Shown here piece after piece: positions 35,773 to 46,100 of a DNA stretch of 64,000 bases; the first letter of the stretch is position 1, and each line of letters opens with the position of its first letter. The stretch lies in contig CALIYX010000016.1 in NCBI GenBank assembly GCA_938049335.1, positions 1-64,000 on the forward strand, given 5' to 3'. The stretch comes from an uncultured Clostridia bacterium. GTDB taxonomy: Bacteria > Bacillota > Clostridia > Peptostreptococcales > Anaerovoracaceae. The translations under genes were made by a program, and so were the position numbers. Below the pieces are notes generated by a model. The model had not been told where the DNA came from. It made no database searches and saw nothing but the letters and a program-made list of their open reading frames with translations.

Positions 35773-35946
35773 ATGATTAAATTAAAGATAATTGTAGGTT
35801 TAATAATAATAGTATTCTCCTTTATATTTTTGATAAAAAATCGAGGAAAGAGCATGATGGACAAGCTAATGGATAAACCTAAGGACAATCCTGTAGCTTT
35901 GGATAGTGCGAATGAAGCTTCCGATAATGAGAAAAAGGAAATATGA
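35773..35946 (+). CDS. Small membrane protein, 57 residues
   Basis: An N-terminal hydrophobic helix (about 5-21, IIVGLIIIVFSFIFL) followed by a charged tail (MMDKLMDKPKD... to ...NEKKEI). It starts 6 bp after the previous stop with a weak AGGTAA site. Codon use agrees with its neighbour, and a terminator follows at once. No function is known. Confidence 0.55.
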   Translation: MIKLKIIVGLIIIVFSFIFLIKNRGKSMMDKLMDKPKDNPVALDSANEASDNEKKEI

Positions 35947-35959
35947 TAATTGGAACAAT

Positions 35960-36005
35960 AAAACCCTCTTTATACTGGTGCAAATCCAGTAGTTGAGAGG
36001 GTTTT
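35960..36005. terminator. Bidirectional terminator with nested hairpin
   Basis: The outer stem AAAACCCTCT / AGAGGGTTTT (10 bp) encloses a second stem ACTGG - TGCAAAT - CCAGT. It ends the small-gene transcript on the plus strand and can serve the convergent gene on the minus strand. Confidence 0.8.
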
Positions 36006-36011
36006 GTGTTT

Positions 36012-36605
36012 TTATGGATTTAAGAGAACTACAAAGAGTTTGATGTGTAGTGGATACTGGAAAAAAACAAGAAGAGAAAGCAGTCCGTAAATTAAATCTG
36101 CAATTTTCCAGTAGCTTTCGTAGCCTGGTAATATTTTAAACTCCTTCTTTACCTTGATGGTCTGATTAGCTATTAGCTTCTTAAATAGTCCGTTTGCCTG
36201 AAGGGCATCGAGCTTTCCGAAGCGATAAAAGGGAATCTTCAAAAGTTCAACATCTGAGTTTGCTTCACTTTTGTAAAAGTATATTCCTTTTTTGTTCATC
36301 AAAACATATTTAGCATCTGAAAAATTAATGCTCGTTTTTCTACGGAGAATTTTATTCTCATAGCTTATAGTGTTTTCATCATAGCTTACAACGAACTTCA
36401 GATTTAAGACTATAAGAAAAATGAGAAGAATAAATAAAGCTGCATATAAAAGCGTAGTAAGCGGCATATTTATGACATCGTGATATTTGAGTTTATGTAT
36501 TTTGACTTCCAAGTTGATACTGTATCTTAATAGTACAAGTATGCTTGACAGGATTAAAAAAACTTGTCTTAACGTAGATGTCGGTCTATATATGATTCTA
36601 TTCAT
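36012..36605 (-). CDS. Membrane protein with a PH-like C-terminal domain (uncharacterised)
   Basis: 197 residues with two hydrophobic segments in the first half (about 12-28 and 47-68) and a third near the C-terminus (about 168-190). Residues about 70-145 (VVSYDENTISYENKILRRKTSINF...) look like a bacterial PH-type domain, as in small membrane proteins that hold other proteins. The match is by general pattern only. AGGAGG stands 6 bp before the ATG on the minus strand. Single gene. Confidence 0.5.
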   Translation of the reverse strand: MNRIIYRPTSTLRQVFLILSSILVLLRYSINLEVKIHKLKYHDVINMPLTTLLYAALFILLIFLIVLNLKFVVSYDENTISYENKILRRKTSINFSDAKYVLMNKKGIYFYKSEANSDVELLKIPFYRFGKLDALQANGLFKKLIANQTIKVKKEFKILPGYESYWKIADLIYGLLSLLVFFQYPLHIKLFVVLLNP

Positions 36606-36882
36606 AATTTGCCTCCTGGTTGTCCATGTATTACTTCATATTTAATCAAAAATAAGACTCAAATTCAAGGTTTTTACATAATTAAGTTTGAAAATTATCA
36701 TTAATGAAAACTTGTCCTGTTTTATATATGGATAATCCTAAAATTAGGACGACTATGAAAGTCTAATATATAGAATGGCTAAATTGAGGTGATTTTGTCT
36801 TGCTTTCTAGCTTACTTATTGGCATAAGTTTTGCAGTTATAAATATAGAGATTTATTTTTAATTATTAAGGAGGAAAAAATT

Positions 36883-37563
36883 ATGATGAATTTCATTTGG
36901 GTTGCCTTTGTGGTAATCGCAGTAATTGCAGCGGCATTTACTGGAAAGATGGATGCCGTACTAGACAATTTGTTTAACTTTTCGTCTACGGCTGTTGATA
37001 TAGCAATTGGGCTTATCGGCATAATGGCATTTTTCTGTGGACTCATGAAAGTGATGGAGGCGGCCGGTCTTTGCGACAAGCTAGGTAAGCTTATTTCACC
37101 TTTGATGCGTCTGCTATTTCCAGAAGTACCAGCAGATCATCCTGCTAACTCAGCAATGGCTCTTTACTTTGCAGCGAATATCCTTGGAATAGGAAATGCA
37201 GCAACGCCGTTTGGACTCAAGGCAATGCAGGAGCTACAAACATTGAATAAGACAAAGAATATAGCAACAAATGCGCAGTGTATGTTACTTGCGATTGCGA
37301 CGACATCGATTACTCTTATTCCTGTAACAGCAATAGGTCTTCGTGCAGGTATTCAATCAAAGGGTGCTGCCGAAATTATTGCTCCAGTTATCATCGCGAC
37401 AACTATCTCAACTATCACAGGTATATTCTTTACTATAGTTTTAGGAAAATTTAAGAGATGGAACTACGACAATATAATTCAGAAAGAGATGGCAGCGGGC
37501 ACTCTAGAAATCAATGAAGACTATATCGGCGATGATCCAATAGTTCTGCCAGAAGAGAAATAG
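36883..37563 (+). CDS. spmA: Spore maturation protein A (nucleoside-recognition/Gate domain)
   Basis: 226 residues with four to five membrane helices and the nucleoside-recognition (Gate) domain: GLMKVMEAAGLCDKLGKLI near 48-66, and NILGIGNAATPFG near 102-114. SpmA acts with SpmB in core dehydration of spores in Bacillus and Clostridium but the pair also occurs in non-spore-forming bacteria. AGGAGG precedes the ATG. spmB follows 11 bp later. Confidence 0.92.
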   Translation: MMNFIWVAFVVIAVIAAAFTGKMDAVLDNLFNFSSTAVDIAIGLIGIMAFFCGLMKVMEAAGLCDKLGKLISPLMRLLFPEVPADHPANSAMALYFAANILGIGNAATPFGLKAMQELQTLNKTKNIATNAQCMLLAIATTSITLIPVTAIGLRAGIQSKGAAEIIAPVIIATTISTITGIFFTIVLGKFKRWNYDNIIQKEMAAGTLEINEDYIGDDPIVLPEEK

Positions 37564-37574
37564 GAGGGAATACC

Positions 37575-38108
37575 ATGACACACGTATTAGAATTGATATC
37601 TGTATGGGCAATCCCGCTTGTGGTTGCTTTTGTAAGCGTATATGCTATTATAAAGAAGGTCCCTGTATACTCAACATTTACTGAAGGTGCAAAAGAGGGA
37701 TTTTCAACAGCCGTTATGATTATTCCATACCTTGTTGCAATGCTTTGTGCAATTGGAATGTTTAGAGCATCTGGTGCAATGGACTGGCTTGTGAAGCTAA
37801 TTAGTCCAGTAACCGATTTGATTGGAATGCCAGCAGAGGTTCTACCAATGGGAATTATGAGATCTTTCTCAGGTGGTGGAGCTGAAGGTATGATGGCAGA
37901 TTTGCTCAAGGAATATGGAACGCAATCTCAGATAGGAAGAATTTCTTCAGTAGCTCTTGGATCAACTGAGACAACTTTCTATATCGTAGCTGTTTACTAT
38001 GGAGCAGTAGGTGTTACAAATGTAAGACACTCAGTAATAGCAGGTCTTCTAGGAGATATTGCTTCATTAATCGCTGCAACTGTTATCGTAAATTTGATGT
38101 GGTTCTAG
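37575..38108 (+). CDS. spmB: Spore maturation protein B
   Basis: 177 residues with four helices, also with a Gate domain; TEGAKEGFSTAVMIIPYLVAML at about 34-55 in part, then RSFSGGGAEGMMADLL near 99-114 and LGSTETTFYIVAVYYGAVG near 133-151, all family typical. It follows spmA and directly precedes the LD-carboxypeptidase gene (1 bp). Role in transport of an unknown small solute is inferred from the Gate domain. Confidence 0.93.
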   Translation: MTHVLELISVWAIPLVVAFVSVYAIIKKVPVYSTFTEGAKEGFSTAVMIIPYLVAMLCAIGMFRASGAMDWLVKLISPVTDLIGMPAEVLPMGIMRSFSGGGAEGMMADLLKEYGTQSQIGRISSVALGSTETTFYIVAVYYGAVGVTNVRHSVIAGLLGDIASLIAATVIVNLMWF

Positions 38109-38109
38109 A

Positions 38110-39048
38110 ATGAAAAATTTTGAAAAAATGCTTTATCCTAAGCAATTAAAAAAGGGAGACACTGTAGGTATTATTTGTCCAAGCTCTGCAGTGCCAACAG
38201 ATAGGATTGAACTTGTTAAGAGCACCATAGAGAATATGGGGTATAAGACCAAGCTTGCTGATAATCTCGACAAGGTTTTTGCTGGATATATGGCAGGCGA
38301 TGGTGATGAGAGAGCAAAGTGGGTTAACCAGATGTTCGCAGATCCAGAGGTAGATGCCATATTCTGTGTTAGGGGAGGAGATGGAAGTTCAAGGCTCATG
38401 CCTTATCTCGATTACGAGACCATCAAAGCAAACCCTAAGATATTCGTGGGATATAGCGATGTGACAAATCTTCACATGGCGCTAAATCAAACCTGTGGTA
38501 TGGTTAGCTTTCACGGCCCGATGATTTCATCGAATATGATAAATGGGCTTACAGATGAGGAGAACATTTCTTTCTTTGATACGATAAATGCTGAATCTGA
38601 CTTTGACTATAAAAATCCAAATGGCTTTGATATCAAAACACTCAAGGGTGGAAAGGCTACAGGAAATCTCGTTGGAGGAAATCTGTCACTTTTATCTGCT
38701 AGCATAGGTACTCCATTTGAGCTTGAGAGCGAGGACAATATACTCTTTATCGAAGAGGTGTGCGAGCCAATGAGCAAGATAGAAAAGTGGATTTTCCATC
38801 TTAAGAATGCGGGCAAGCTAGAAAAGTGCAGAGGAATAATTCTAGGACAGTTCACCGAGGTTGAGAATAAGGAGGACCCAAGCTATGATGAGAACCAGGT
38901 TGTTCTTGCAGCGCTAAAGGACCTTGATATTCCTGTAGTGTACAATGTGCAGTCAGGACATGGAAAACCTATGATGACACTTCCTATGGGTGCTCTATGC
39001 ACTCTTGATGCAGATGAGAAAAGGATAAGCTTTAAGGTCGAAAGATAA
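38110..39048 (+). CDS. LD-carboxypeptidase / MccF-like peptidase (family S66)
   Basis: 312 residues of the S66 fold. N-terminal KKGDTVGIICPSSAV (about 14-28) and AIFCVRGGDGSSRLMPYLD (residues about 86-104) lead to VGYSDVTNLH with the nucleophile Ser near 118; GNLVGGNLSLL and the late LFIEEV(C)EP supply Glu and His partners. S66 enzymes cut murein tetrapeptides or detoxify microcin C. The start lies 1 bp after spmB. Confidence 0.9.
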   Translation: MKNFEKMLYPKQLKKGDTVGIICPSSAVPTDRIELVKSTIENMGYKTKLADNLDKVFAGYMAGDGDERAKWVNQMFADPEVDAIFCVRGGDGSSRLMPYLDYETIKANPKIFVGYSDVTNLHMALNQTCGMVSFHGPMISSNMINGLTDEENISFFDTINAESDFDYKNPNGFDIKTLKGGKATGNLVGGNLSLLSASIGTPFELESEDNILFIEEVCEPMSKIEKWIFHLKNAGKLEKCRGIILGQFTEVENKEDPSYDENQVVLAALKDLDIPVVYNVQSGHGKPMMTLPMGALCTLDADEKRISFKVER

Positions 39049-39049
39049 G

Positions 39050-39499
39050 ATGAAGTTCAGAAGAAATGAAGTAGATATTAAGAAATTCACCATTGATAAG
39101 GAAAAGATTGAGAAGTTCAAGGATGATATGTCATACATGAATATCATACCTAAAGATTTTTCAAAGAAGAGGCTTAAGAGCTGCCCAATTTGTGGTGTAG
39201 AAGTCGAAAACTGGACTATTAAAAGTCGCTGGACCTTACTTGATAAGATGTATGATTTTACCTGTCCTAAATGTCAAAGCACTTTGACTATAGGTGAGAG
39301 TGATATAACTGGGCTTTCGTATACTGGAGCATCGATATGCGGACAGGTCAAAAAGATGCACAACAAGGAGATGCGCGAAGTCTATGTGAAGTGCAAGCGA
39401 GTTAATAAGGAAACTGGTAAGCAATATCTACAGGGTGATGAATTTACATTGAAAGAACTCTTTTCGGAAATGCTCCCAATTAAGGATGACATAATATAA
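39050..39499 (+). CDS. Small zinc-ribbon protein of unknown function
   Basis: 149 residues; two CxxC pairs (C45/C48 and C72/C75) make a zinc ribbon. No membrane segment. The remainder is charged and shows no known fold. It starts 1 bp after the LD-carboxypeptidase stop, with a site AAAGATAAG at the end of that gene, so the two are coupled. A terminator follows. Confidence 0.65.
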   Translation: MKFRRNEVDIKKFTIDKEKIEKFKDDMSYMNIIPKDFSKKRLKSCPICGVEVENWTIKSRWTLLDKMYDFTCPKCQSTLTIGESDITGLSYTGASICGQVKKMHNKEMREVYVKCKRVNKETGKQYLQGDEFTLKELFSEMLPIKDDII

Positions 39500-39515
39500 T
39501 AATATATTAAAGGGA

Positions 39516-39553
39516 CAAACACTCATAAGTAATTGAGTGTTTGCTCTTTTTTT
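39516..39553 (+). terminator. Terminator after the zinc-ribbon gene
   Basis: A 10-bp stem CAAACACTCA / TGAGTGTTTG with an 8-nt loop, then CTCTTTTTTT. Confidence 0.92.
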
Positions 39554-39586
39554 GATAGAATTTAATTCAGTAAGAAAGGTGGCAAG

Positions 39587-40639
39587 ATGTACAAAGAGAA
39601 AATCCACGCATATAAAGTCTTTGCTGAAGATTTGAGTAAAGCAAAGCTGAAGAATGTCATGCTGATACATGGTGAAGAGGAATACCTTATCAAGTGGGCT
39701 ATAGACAGTGTTATAAATAAATACGTGAGTTCAGCAACAAAGCAGATGAATATTTCAGTTTTTGACGAGACCGAAATGAGCTCGACTGACTTAGTGTCAG
39801 CTGTATGCGAGGCTTGTGAAACACTTCCTCTTTTTTCAGACAAGAGGGTGATTGTAGTAAAGGAAATGAAGGCACTTTCATCTGATTCATCGCAGGCGAT
39901 AAAGGATATAGACCTTCAGCTTTTGTGTTCCTCTTTGGAGAAGCTTCAGGATGAGGCTATTTTGATATTCACTTCTAGAAGTGTAGATAAGGGCAAGAAA
40001 CTGCCTAAGGAAATTATCAAATTTGGTAAGGAATATAACTTTGACATATTAGACAGAAAAGACCTGGCATCGTTTGCAAACAAGAGGTTTAAGCAGGCTA
40101 AGAAGACCATTTCAAATGCTAATATGCACCTTTTGCTAGATGAGACAGGGTATTTTAACAGAGAGAGCAACTACGATCTCTACACATTTATGAATGACAT
40201 ATCAAAGCTTATAGCAGCAAGTGGTGATGTAATAGAGGAAAAGGCTATAAGAGAGCTGGTAATCAGAGATGAGGATACTTTTGTGTTCAACTTGCTTGAT
40301 AGCATAGCAGCAGGACGAAAGGATAGAGCTCTTTCCCAGCTACATAATATTTTGGGTGATGGAGGAGATGAATTTCAGCTTATCGGCAGTATTGTGTCAC
40401 AGTTTGAGCTCATGTACTGCACAAAGCAGATGCTGGATGAGGGAATGCAGGTGCGCGATATAGCATCAAAGCTAAAAGCCAATGAATACAGAATCAAAAA
40501 TATCACCAAGTATACTCAAGGTTTTTCTGCAGAAAAACTATCAAAAGTTCTTTCATCTGCATATGAGCTAAGCTTACAGATTACTACGGGACTATTAAAA
40601 TCATCTATGGCATTAGAGCTTTTTATCGCAGGAATTTAA
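39587..40639 (+). CDS. holA: DNA polymerase III subunit delta
   Basis: Clamp-loader subunit that opens the sliding clamp. 350 residues; the N-terminal part has MLIHGEEEYLIKWAI near 25-39, DLVSAVCEACETLPLFSDKRVIVVKEM near 63-90 in part, and a C-terminal collar domain with AYELSLQITTGLLKSSMALELFI. rpsT, usually next, is not found here. AAAGGTGG precedes the ATG. Confidence 0.93.
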   Translation: MYKEKIHAYKVFAEDLSKAKLKNVMLIHGEEEYLIKWAIDSVINKYVSSATKQMNISVFDETEMSSTDLVSAVCEACETLPLFSDKRVIVVKEMKALSSDSSQAIKDIDLQLLCSSLEKLQDEAILIFTSRSVDKGKKLPKEIIKFGKEYNFDILDRKDLASFANKRFKQAKKTISNANMHLLLDETGYFNRESNYDLYTFMNDISKLIAASGDVIEEKAIRELVIRDEDTFVFNLLDSIAAGRKDRALSQLHNILGDGGDEFQLIGSIVSQFELMYCTKQMLDEGMQVRDIASKLKANEYRIKNITKYTQGFSAEKLSKVLSSAYELSLQITTGLLKSSMALELFIAGI

Positions 40640-40689
40640 TTATATAAGATACTAAGTGAACCGAAAAAGTGTTCGCTTAAACTAACTGA

Positions 40690-40716
40690 ACCACAAATGA
40701 ATCGAATTTGTGGTTT
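40690..40716 (+). terminator. Terminator-like hairpin after holA
   Basis: A perfect 10-bp stem AACCACAAAT / ATTTGTGGTT with a 7-nt loop followed by a modest T-rich tail TATTTCATT. Confidence 0.7.
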
Positions 40717-40762
40717 ATTTCATTATCAGAATAAAAAAATTTTTCAAAACGACTTATACAAA

Positions 40763-40791
40763 TTGATTTTAGCGATTTGCTTTTGTATAAT
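40763..40791 (+). promoter_or_regulatory. Promoter of the bifurcating oxidoreductase operon
   Basis: TTGATT (40763-40768), a 17-bp spacer and a perfect TATAAT (40786-40791), about 58 bp before the first gene. Confidence 0.8.
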
Positions 40792-40848
40792 TATTATAGG
40801 TTGATTATATATTGATAATGATATATCAAGAAGAGGAGGTAATACATT

Positions 40849-41364
40849 ATGTGTACTAATTGCAAGATAGAACCGGATGCTAGATTTGAGGAATTAGCTC
40901 CGGTTTTAGAGAAGTATGCCAAAGTGCCAGGAAGTTTAATTACCATATTGCAAAAGACACAGGCAATTTATGGATACCTTTCACTAGATGCAATAAACTA
41001 TATTGCTGCAGTGACTGGAATCGCGCCTGCAAAGATATATGGAGTAGCAACTTTTTATGCTCAGTTTAGGCTACAACCAGTTGGAAAGTATCTGCTAATG
41101 ATTTGTCAGGGTACAGCCTGTCACGTTAACGGATCAGAGTCCATAGGTGAGGCAGTAAGCGAACACTTGAACATAAAGGATGGAGAGACTACAGAGGATG
41201 GATTGTTTACGCTAAATTACGTAGCCTGTCTAGGATGCTGCTCTCTAGCACCTGTTATGATGGTTCAGACAAGCGAAGGTGATGAAACATACAGTGAGCT
41301 TACTAAGGCAAAGGTAGTAAAGATTATCGATGAACTTAGAGATAGAGCTCAGGAGGTGCAGTAA
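40849..41364 (+). CDS. NuoE/HydC-like [2Fe-2S] subunit of a flavin-based bifurcating complex
   Basis: 171 residues. The thioredoxin-like ferredoxin ligands are C86-x4-C91 and C127-x3-C131, as in NuoE and HydC. Its N-terminus (MCTNCKIEPD) has an extra CxxC. It transfers electrons with the NuoF-like partner, whose ATG overlaps its stop. The assembly with the large NfnB-like third subunit points to transhydrogenase rather than hydrogenase. GAGGAGG precedes the ATG. Confidence 0.88.
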   Translation: MCTNCKIEPDARFEELAPVLEKYAKVPGSLITILQKTQAIYGYLSLDAINYIAAVTGIAPAKIYGVATFYAQFRLQPVGKYLLMICQGTACHVNGSESIGEAVSEHLNIKDGETTEDGLFTLNYVACLGCCSLAPVMMVQTSEGDETYSELTKAKVVKIIDELRDRAQEVQ

Positions 41365-43112
41365 TGAAGATTATAATCGGACAGGGAAGCTGCGGAATCG
41401 CATCCGGAGCAAAAAAGACCGAAGAGGAATTCAGAAAAGTATTAGCTGCTGAGAATCTAGATGTTAAGGTTGACTTTACAGGTTGTGTAGGAACATGTTA
41501 CTTAGAGCCAATCGTTGACATTTACGATGACAATGGAGAAATGACAAGATACGTCAAGGTTCAACCAGAGAAGGTTCAGGCTATCGTTGACGGACATGTT
41601 AAGGGCGGAAAGCCTGTCGAAGAGCTTGCAATAGGAGCTAACGACGAAACATTTATCGGAAAGCAGCAGAGAGTCGTACTAAATAAATGCGGAATTATCA
41701 ATCCTGAAGATATTGATGATTACATTGCAGTTGGCGGATATGATGCAACAAGAAAGGTTGTTACATCTATGACAGCTGATGAGGTAATCGATGTTATTAA
41801 GGTTTCAGGACTAAGAGGTCGTGGTGGTGCAGGCTTCCCAACATGGTTTAAATGGGATGCGGCTAAGAACAACTCAGCAGATGAGAAGTTCATAGTATGT
41901 AACGCTGACGAAGGAGATCCAGGTGCGTTCATGGATAGAGCCATCCTTGAGGGTGACCCACATTCAGTTCTAGAAGGTATGACAATAGGTGGCTTTGCTA
42001 TGGGAGCTACAGAAGGTATCATTTACTGTCGTGCTGAGTATCCACTTGCAATCAAGCGTCTTGAGATTGCTATGGAGCAGGCTAGAGAAAAGGGCTTCCT
42101 AGGTAAGAACATATTCGGATCAGGATATGATTTTGATATCAGAATCAAAGCTGGTGCCGGAGCGTTCGTTTGCGGTGAGGAAACTGCACTTATTGCCTCA
42201 CTTGAGGGTGAAAGAGGAATGCCTAGACTAAAACCACCTTTCCCAGCTCAGAAGGGATACTGGCAGAAGCCAACAAATATCAACAACGTAGAGACATATG
42301 CTAACGTTGCTTGGATAATTGTAAACGGTGGCGAAGCCTTCGCAGCAATGGGAAGCGAAAAGTCAAACGGAACAAAGGTATTTGCTCTTGCTGGTAAGAT
42401 TAAGAAGGCTGGACTTGCAGAAGTACCAATGGGTCTTACAATCAGAGAAATTATTAATGATATAGGTGGCGGAATTAAGAATGACAGAGAGTTCAAGGCT
42501 GTTCAGCTAGGTGGACCATCAGGTGGTTGTGTACCTGAGTCACTTGCAGACACACCTGTAACATATGAAGATATCGTTAAGACAGGAGCTATCGTTGGAT
42601 CAGGTGGTATGATCGTAATGGACGAGGATACCTGTATGGTAGACATGGCTAGATACTTCCTAGACTTTACTCGTAAGGAATCTTGCGGTAAGTGTAACTA
42701 CTGCCGTCTAGGTACTAAGAGAATGCTTGAGATTCTTGAGAGAATCACAGAAGGTAAGGGTAAGGATGGAGATATCCAGCTTCTTGAAGAACTAGCTGAT
42801 AAGATCAAGAACGGTTCGCTCTGCGGACTTGGTCAGACAGCACCAAACCCTGTTCTTACAACACTAAAGTACTTCAGAAACGAGTACGAGGACCATATTT
42901 ATAACCACAAGTGTACAGCAAGATCATGTAAGGCTTTGATTAAGTTCAACATTACAGATAGATGTGTAGGATGTACAGCATGTGCAAGAAATTGTCCTGT
43001 AAGCGCAATTACTGGTGAAGTAAAGAAACAGCATACGATAGATCAGACAATATGCATCAAGTGCGGTAAGTGTGAAGAATCATGTCGCTTCGGTGCAATA
43101 GATAGACTGTAG
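41364..43112 (+). CDS. NuoF/HydB-like NADH-binding FMN/Fe-S subunit
   Basis: 582 residues. N-terminal thioredoxin-like [2Fe-2S] module (about 1-85), the NADH-binding stretch GLRGRGGAGFPTWFKW (about 151-166), FMN-binding CNADEGDPGAFMDR (about 178-191), a [4Fe-4S] site ESCGKCNYCRLGTKR near 439-453, and a C-terminal 2[4Fe-4S] ferredoxin (CVGCTACARNCP and CIKCGKCEESC). It is the bifurcating flavin subunit in HydABC and Stn-type complexes. It overlaps the small subunit gene by one base and precedes the large subunit by 16 bp. Confidence 0.93.
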   Translation: MKIIIGQGSCGIASGAKKTEEEFRKVLAAENLDVKVDFTGCVGTCYLEPIVDIYDDNGEMTRYVKVQPEKVQAIVDGHVKGGKPVEELAIGANDETFIGKQQRVVLNKCGIINPEDIDDYIAVGGYDATRKVVTSMTADEVIDVIKVSGLRGRGGAGFPTWFKWDAAKNNSADEKFIVCNADEGDPGAFMDRAILEGDPHSVLEGMTIGGFAMGATEGIIYCRAEYPLAIKRLEIAMEQAREKGFLGKNIFGSGYDFDIRIKAGAGAFVCGEETALIASLEGERGMPRLKPPFPAQKGYWQKPTNINNVETYANVAWIIVNGGEAFAAMGSEKSNGTKVFALAGKIKKAGLAEVPMGLTIREIINDIGGGIKNDREFKAVQLGGPSGGCVPESLADTPVTYEDIVKTGAIVGSGGMIVMDEDTCMVDMARYFLDFTRKESCGKCNYCRLGTKRMLEILERITEGKGKDGDIQLLEELADKIKNGSLCGLGQTAPNPVLTTLKYFRNEYEDHIYNHKCTARSCKALIKFNITDRCVGCTACARNCPVSAITGEVKKQHTIDQTICIKCGKCEESCRFGAIDRL

Positions 43113-43128
43113 GAAGGGGGTTATTTCG

Positions 43129-46100
43129 ATGAATAAATTCAGAATGAATATAGATGGCAAAGAAGTTCAGGCTGTCAATGGACAGACTATACTAGAAGTT
43201 GCTCGCGAGAATGATATTTTTATCCCAACACTTTGCTATGATGAGAGAACTGAGATTTACGGTTCATGCGGACTATGTATGGTTGAGATAGAAGGCAGCC
43301 CTAAGCTTGCAAAGGCTTGTGCTACTGCAGCAGCACCAAACATGGTTATTTCAACAAACTCTGAGAGAGTTAACGAAATCAGAAAGACAAACCTAGAGCT
43401 TTTGATCAGTAACCACTATGGTGACTGTATCGGACCATGTATGAAGGCATGTCCAGGACACACTGACTGTCAGGGTTATGTAGGCCTTGTAGCAAACGGT
43501 GAGTTCGAAAAATCAAATGAATTAATCAAAGATAAGATTCCGCTACCTGCATGTATTGGCCGCGTATGTCCACATCCATGTGAAGACGCATGTAGAAGAG
43601 GACTTGTAGATGAGCCAATCAGCATTGCTATGATTAAGCGTTTTGCTGGAGATATGGACATCGCTGCAGAAGAGAGATTCATTCCAGATATGGATGAAGA
43701 TACAGGTAAGACAGTAGCTATCATCGGTGGTGGACCTATGGGGCTATCAGCAGCTTACTTCCTAAGACAGAAAGGGCACGATGTAACAATCTTTGACTCA
43801 ATGCCTAAGCTTGGTGGTATGCTTAGATACGGTATCCCTGAATACAGACTTCCAAAGGAAGTTCTCGATGCTGAAATCGCTATCATGGAAGCAATGGGAA
43901 TTCAGATTGTTCCAAACACAAAGGTTGGAATTGACATTCCACTAGATACAATCAGAAATGATTTTGACGCAGTAGTACTCGGAATCGGTGCATGGCTCTC
44001 GACAGGAGTAGGTTGCCCAGGTGAGGATGCTGAGGGCGTTATCGGTGGTATCGACTTCCTACGTAGAGTAGTTAGAAACGAGCACATTAACCTAGGAAAG
44101 AATGTTGCTATCGTAGGTGGTGGTAACACAGCAATGGACGCATGTCGTACAGCTGTAAGACTAGGTGCCGAGAACGTTTACAACATCTATCGTAGAACAA
44201 AGAACGAGATGCCTGCTGACATGATTGAAATCGAAGAAGGTGAAGAAGAAGGAGTAATCTTCAAGAATCTAACAAACCCAATCGAAATCGTTAAGGATGA
44301 GAATGGTCACGTTAAGCAGATTGTTCTTCAGGTTATGGAGCTTGGTGAAGCAGATGCTTCAGGAAGACGTAAGCCAGTACCTGTAGAAGGAAAGACAGAG
44401 ACTATTGATGTAGATACAGTACTTCTTGCTATCGGTCAGAAGGTTGACGCATCAATGTTCGAAATCGACAAGACAAAGAAGGGCGGAATTTCATACGACC
44501 CTAAGACAATGATGACAAGCATTCCTGGCGTATTTGCCGGTGGTGACTGTGGTAACGATAAGATTTCTATAGCAATCGAATCAATCGCAGATGCTAAGAA
44601 GGTTGCTGAGTCTGTAGATGCTTACTTAAATGGTGAGGTTTACGAGTATGAGCCAAGATACCATGTAGAGAAGGACGATATTACAGAGAAGACATTCGAG
44701 GATAGAGAAAGACTTTGCAGAGAAAAGGCTGATCAGCTAAATGCACTAGAGAGAAAGGACAACTTCACAGAGGTTATCTATGGAGGGCTAACAGTAGAGC
44801 AGGCAATGAAGGAAGCTTCACGTTGTCTAGAGTGCGGATGCCACGACTACTTCGAGTGTAAGCTAGTCGACTACGCAAACGAATATGATGTTCAGCCAGA
44901 GAGATTTGCTGGAGAGATGACAAAAATCGACTTTAATGACGATCATCCATTCATTCTAAGAGATCCTAATAAGTGTATCCTTTGTGGACTCTGCGTAAGA
45001 GTCTGTGACGAGGTTATGGGAATCGGAGCACTTGGTCTTGTAAACAGAGGATTTGATACAGTTGTTAAGCCATCACTAGAGATGCCTCTTATGACAACTG
45101 CATGTGATAGCTGTGGACAGTGCGTATCTGTTTGCCCAGTTGGTGCTATTCAGGAGAGACAGACAGTAGTTAAGGAGATTCCATTAGATACTGAAATTAC
45201 AACAACAACATGTGCAAATTGTGCAGTTGGATGTACTATGGACCTAGAAAACTACGGAGATATGCTAATCAAAGCAAATCCTGATAAGGAAGGCTACGTA
45301 AATAAGGGACTATGCTGTGCTAAGGGTAAGTGGGGCTTTGATGCTTCAATTCTCGAGGGCAAGGTTATAGATCCAATGATTAAGCGTCTAAACGGTGAGA
45401 TGGAAGAGGCAGATTATCATGAAGCTTTGATTCTCGCTGCTAAAAACCTAGAGTCAGTTAAGGCAAGACATGGTGCAGGCTCAATCGCAGTTGCTATATC
45501 AGATAGATATACAAACGAGGAAGCATACACAATGAAGAAGTTTGCAGAAGTTCTTGGAGCAAAGGTATTTAGCTTCAACCACAGACACAATGCGCTTCTA
45601 GATGTACTTGGACTTGATGCTTCACCTAACACAATCGACGAGCTTCTTTCAACAGAGGTAATCTTAGTTCCTGCATTTATAAAGAGCAAGGCTGCTGTAA
45701 TCTGGAACAAGATCAAGCAGGCTGCTGCAGCTGGAGCAAAGGTAGTTGTTATAAACACACCTGATGCAAGCACAGAAATTCCAGGAGCATACAAGACTGT
45801 TGAGACAGAAGACAGCACAGCATTCCTAAAGGCTCTTGCAAATGCAGTAATTGCAAACAAGGGTGAATGCGCAGCAGAAGGCTTTGATGAATTCAAGGCA
45901 TCTGTAGCTGGAGCAAAGGTAAGCGATGAGGTTAAGGAAATCGCTGATTTATATACAAATGCTAAGAAGGCTATGATTGTATTTGAACAGAATGTAATCA
46001 GCATCGCAGCAGCAGAAATTCTAGCAGGAATCGCAGTTGTATCAGGACATATCGGAAGCCCAAGAGACGGTATCTTAGAGGTTAAGGCTAAGAACAACTC

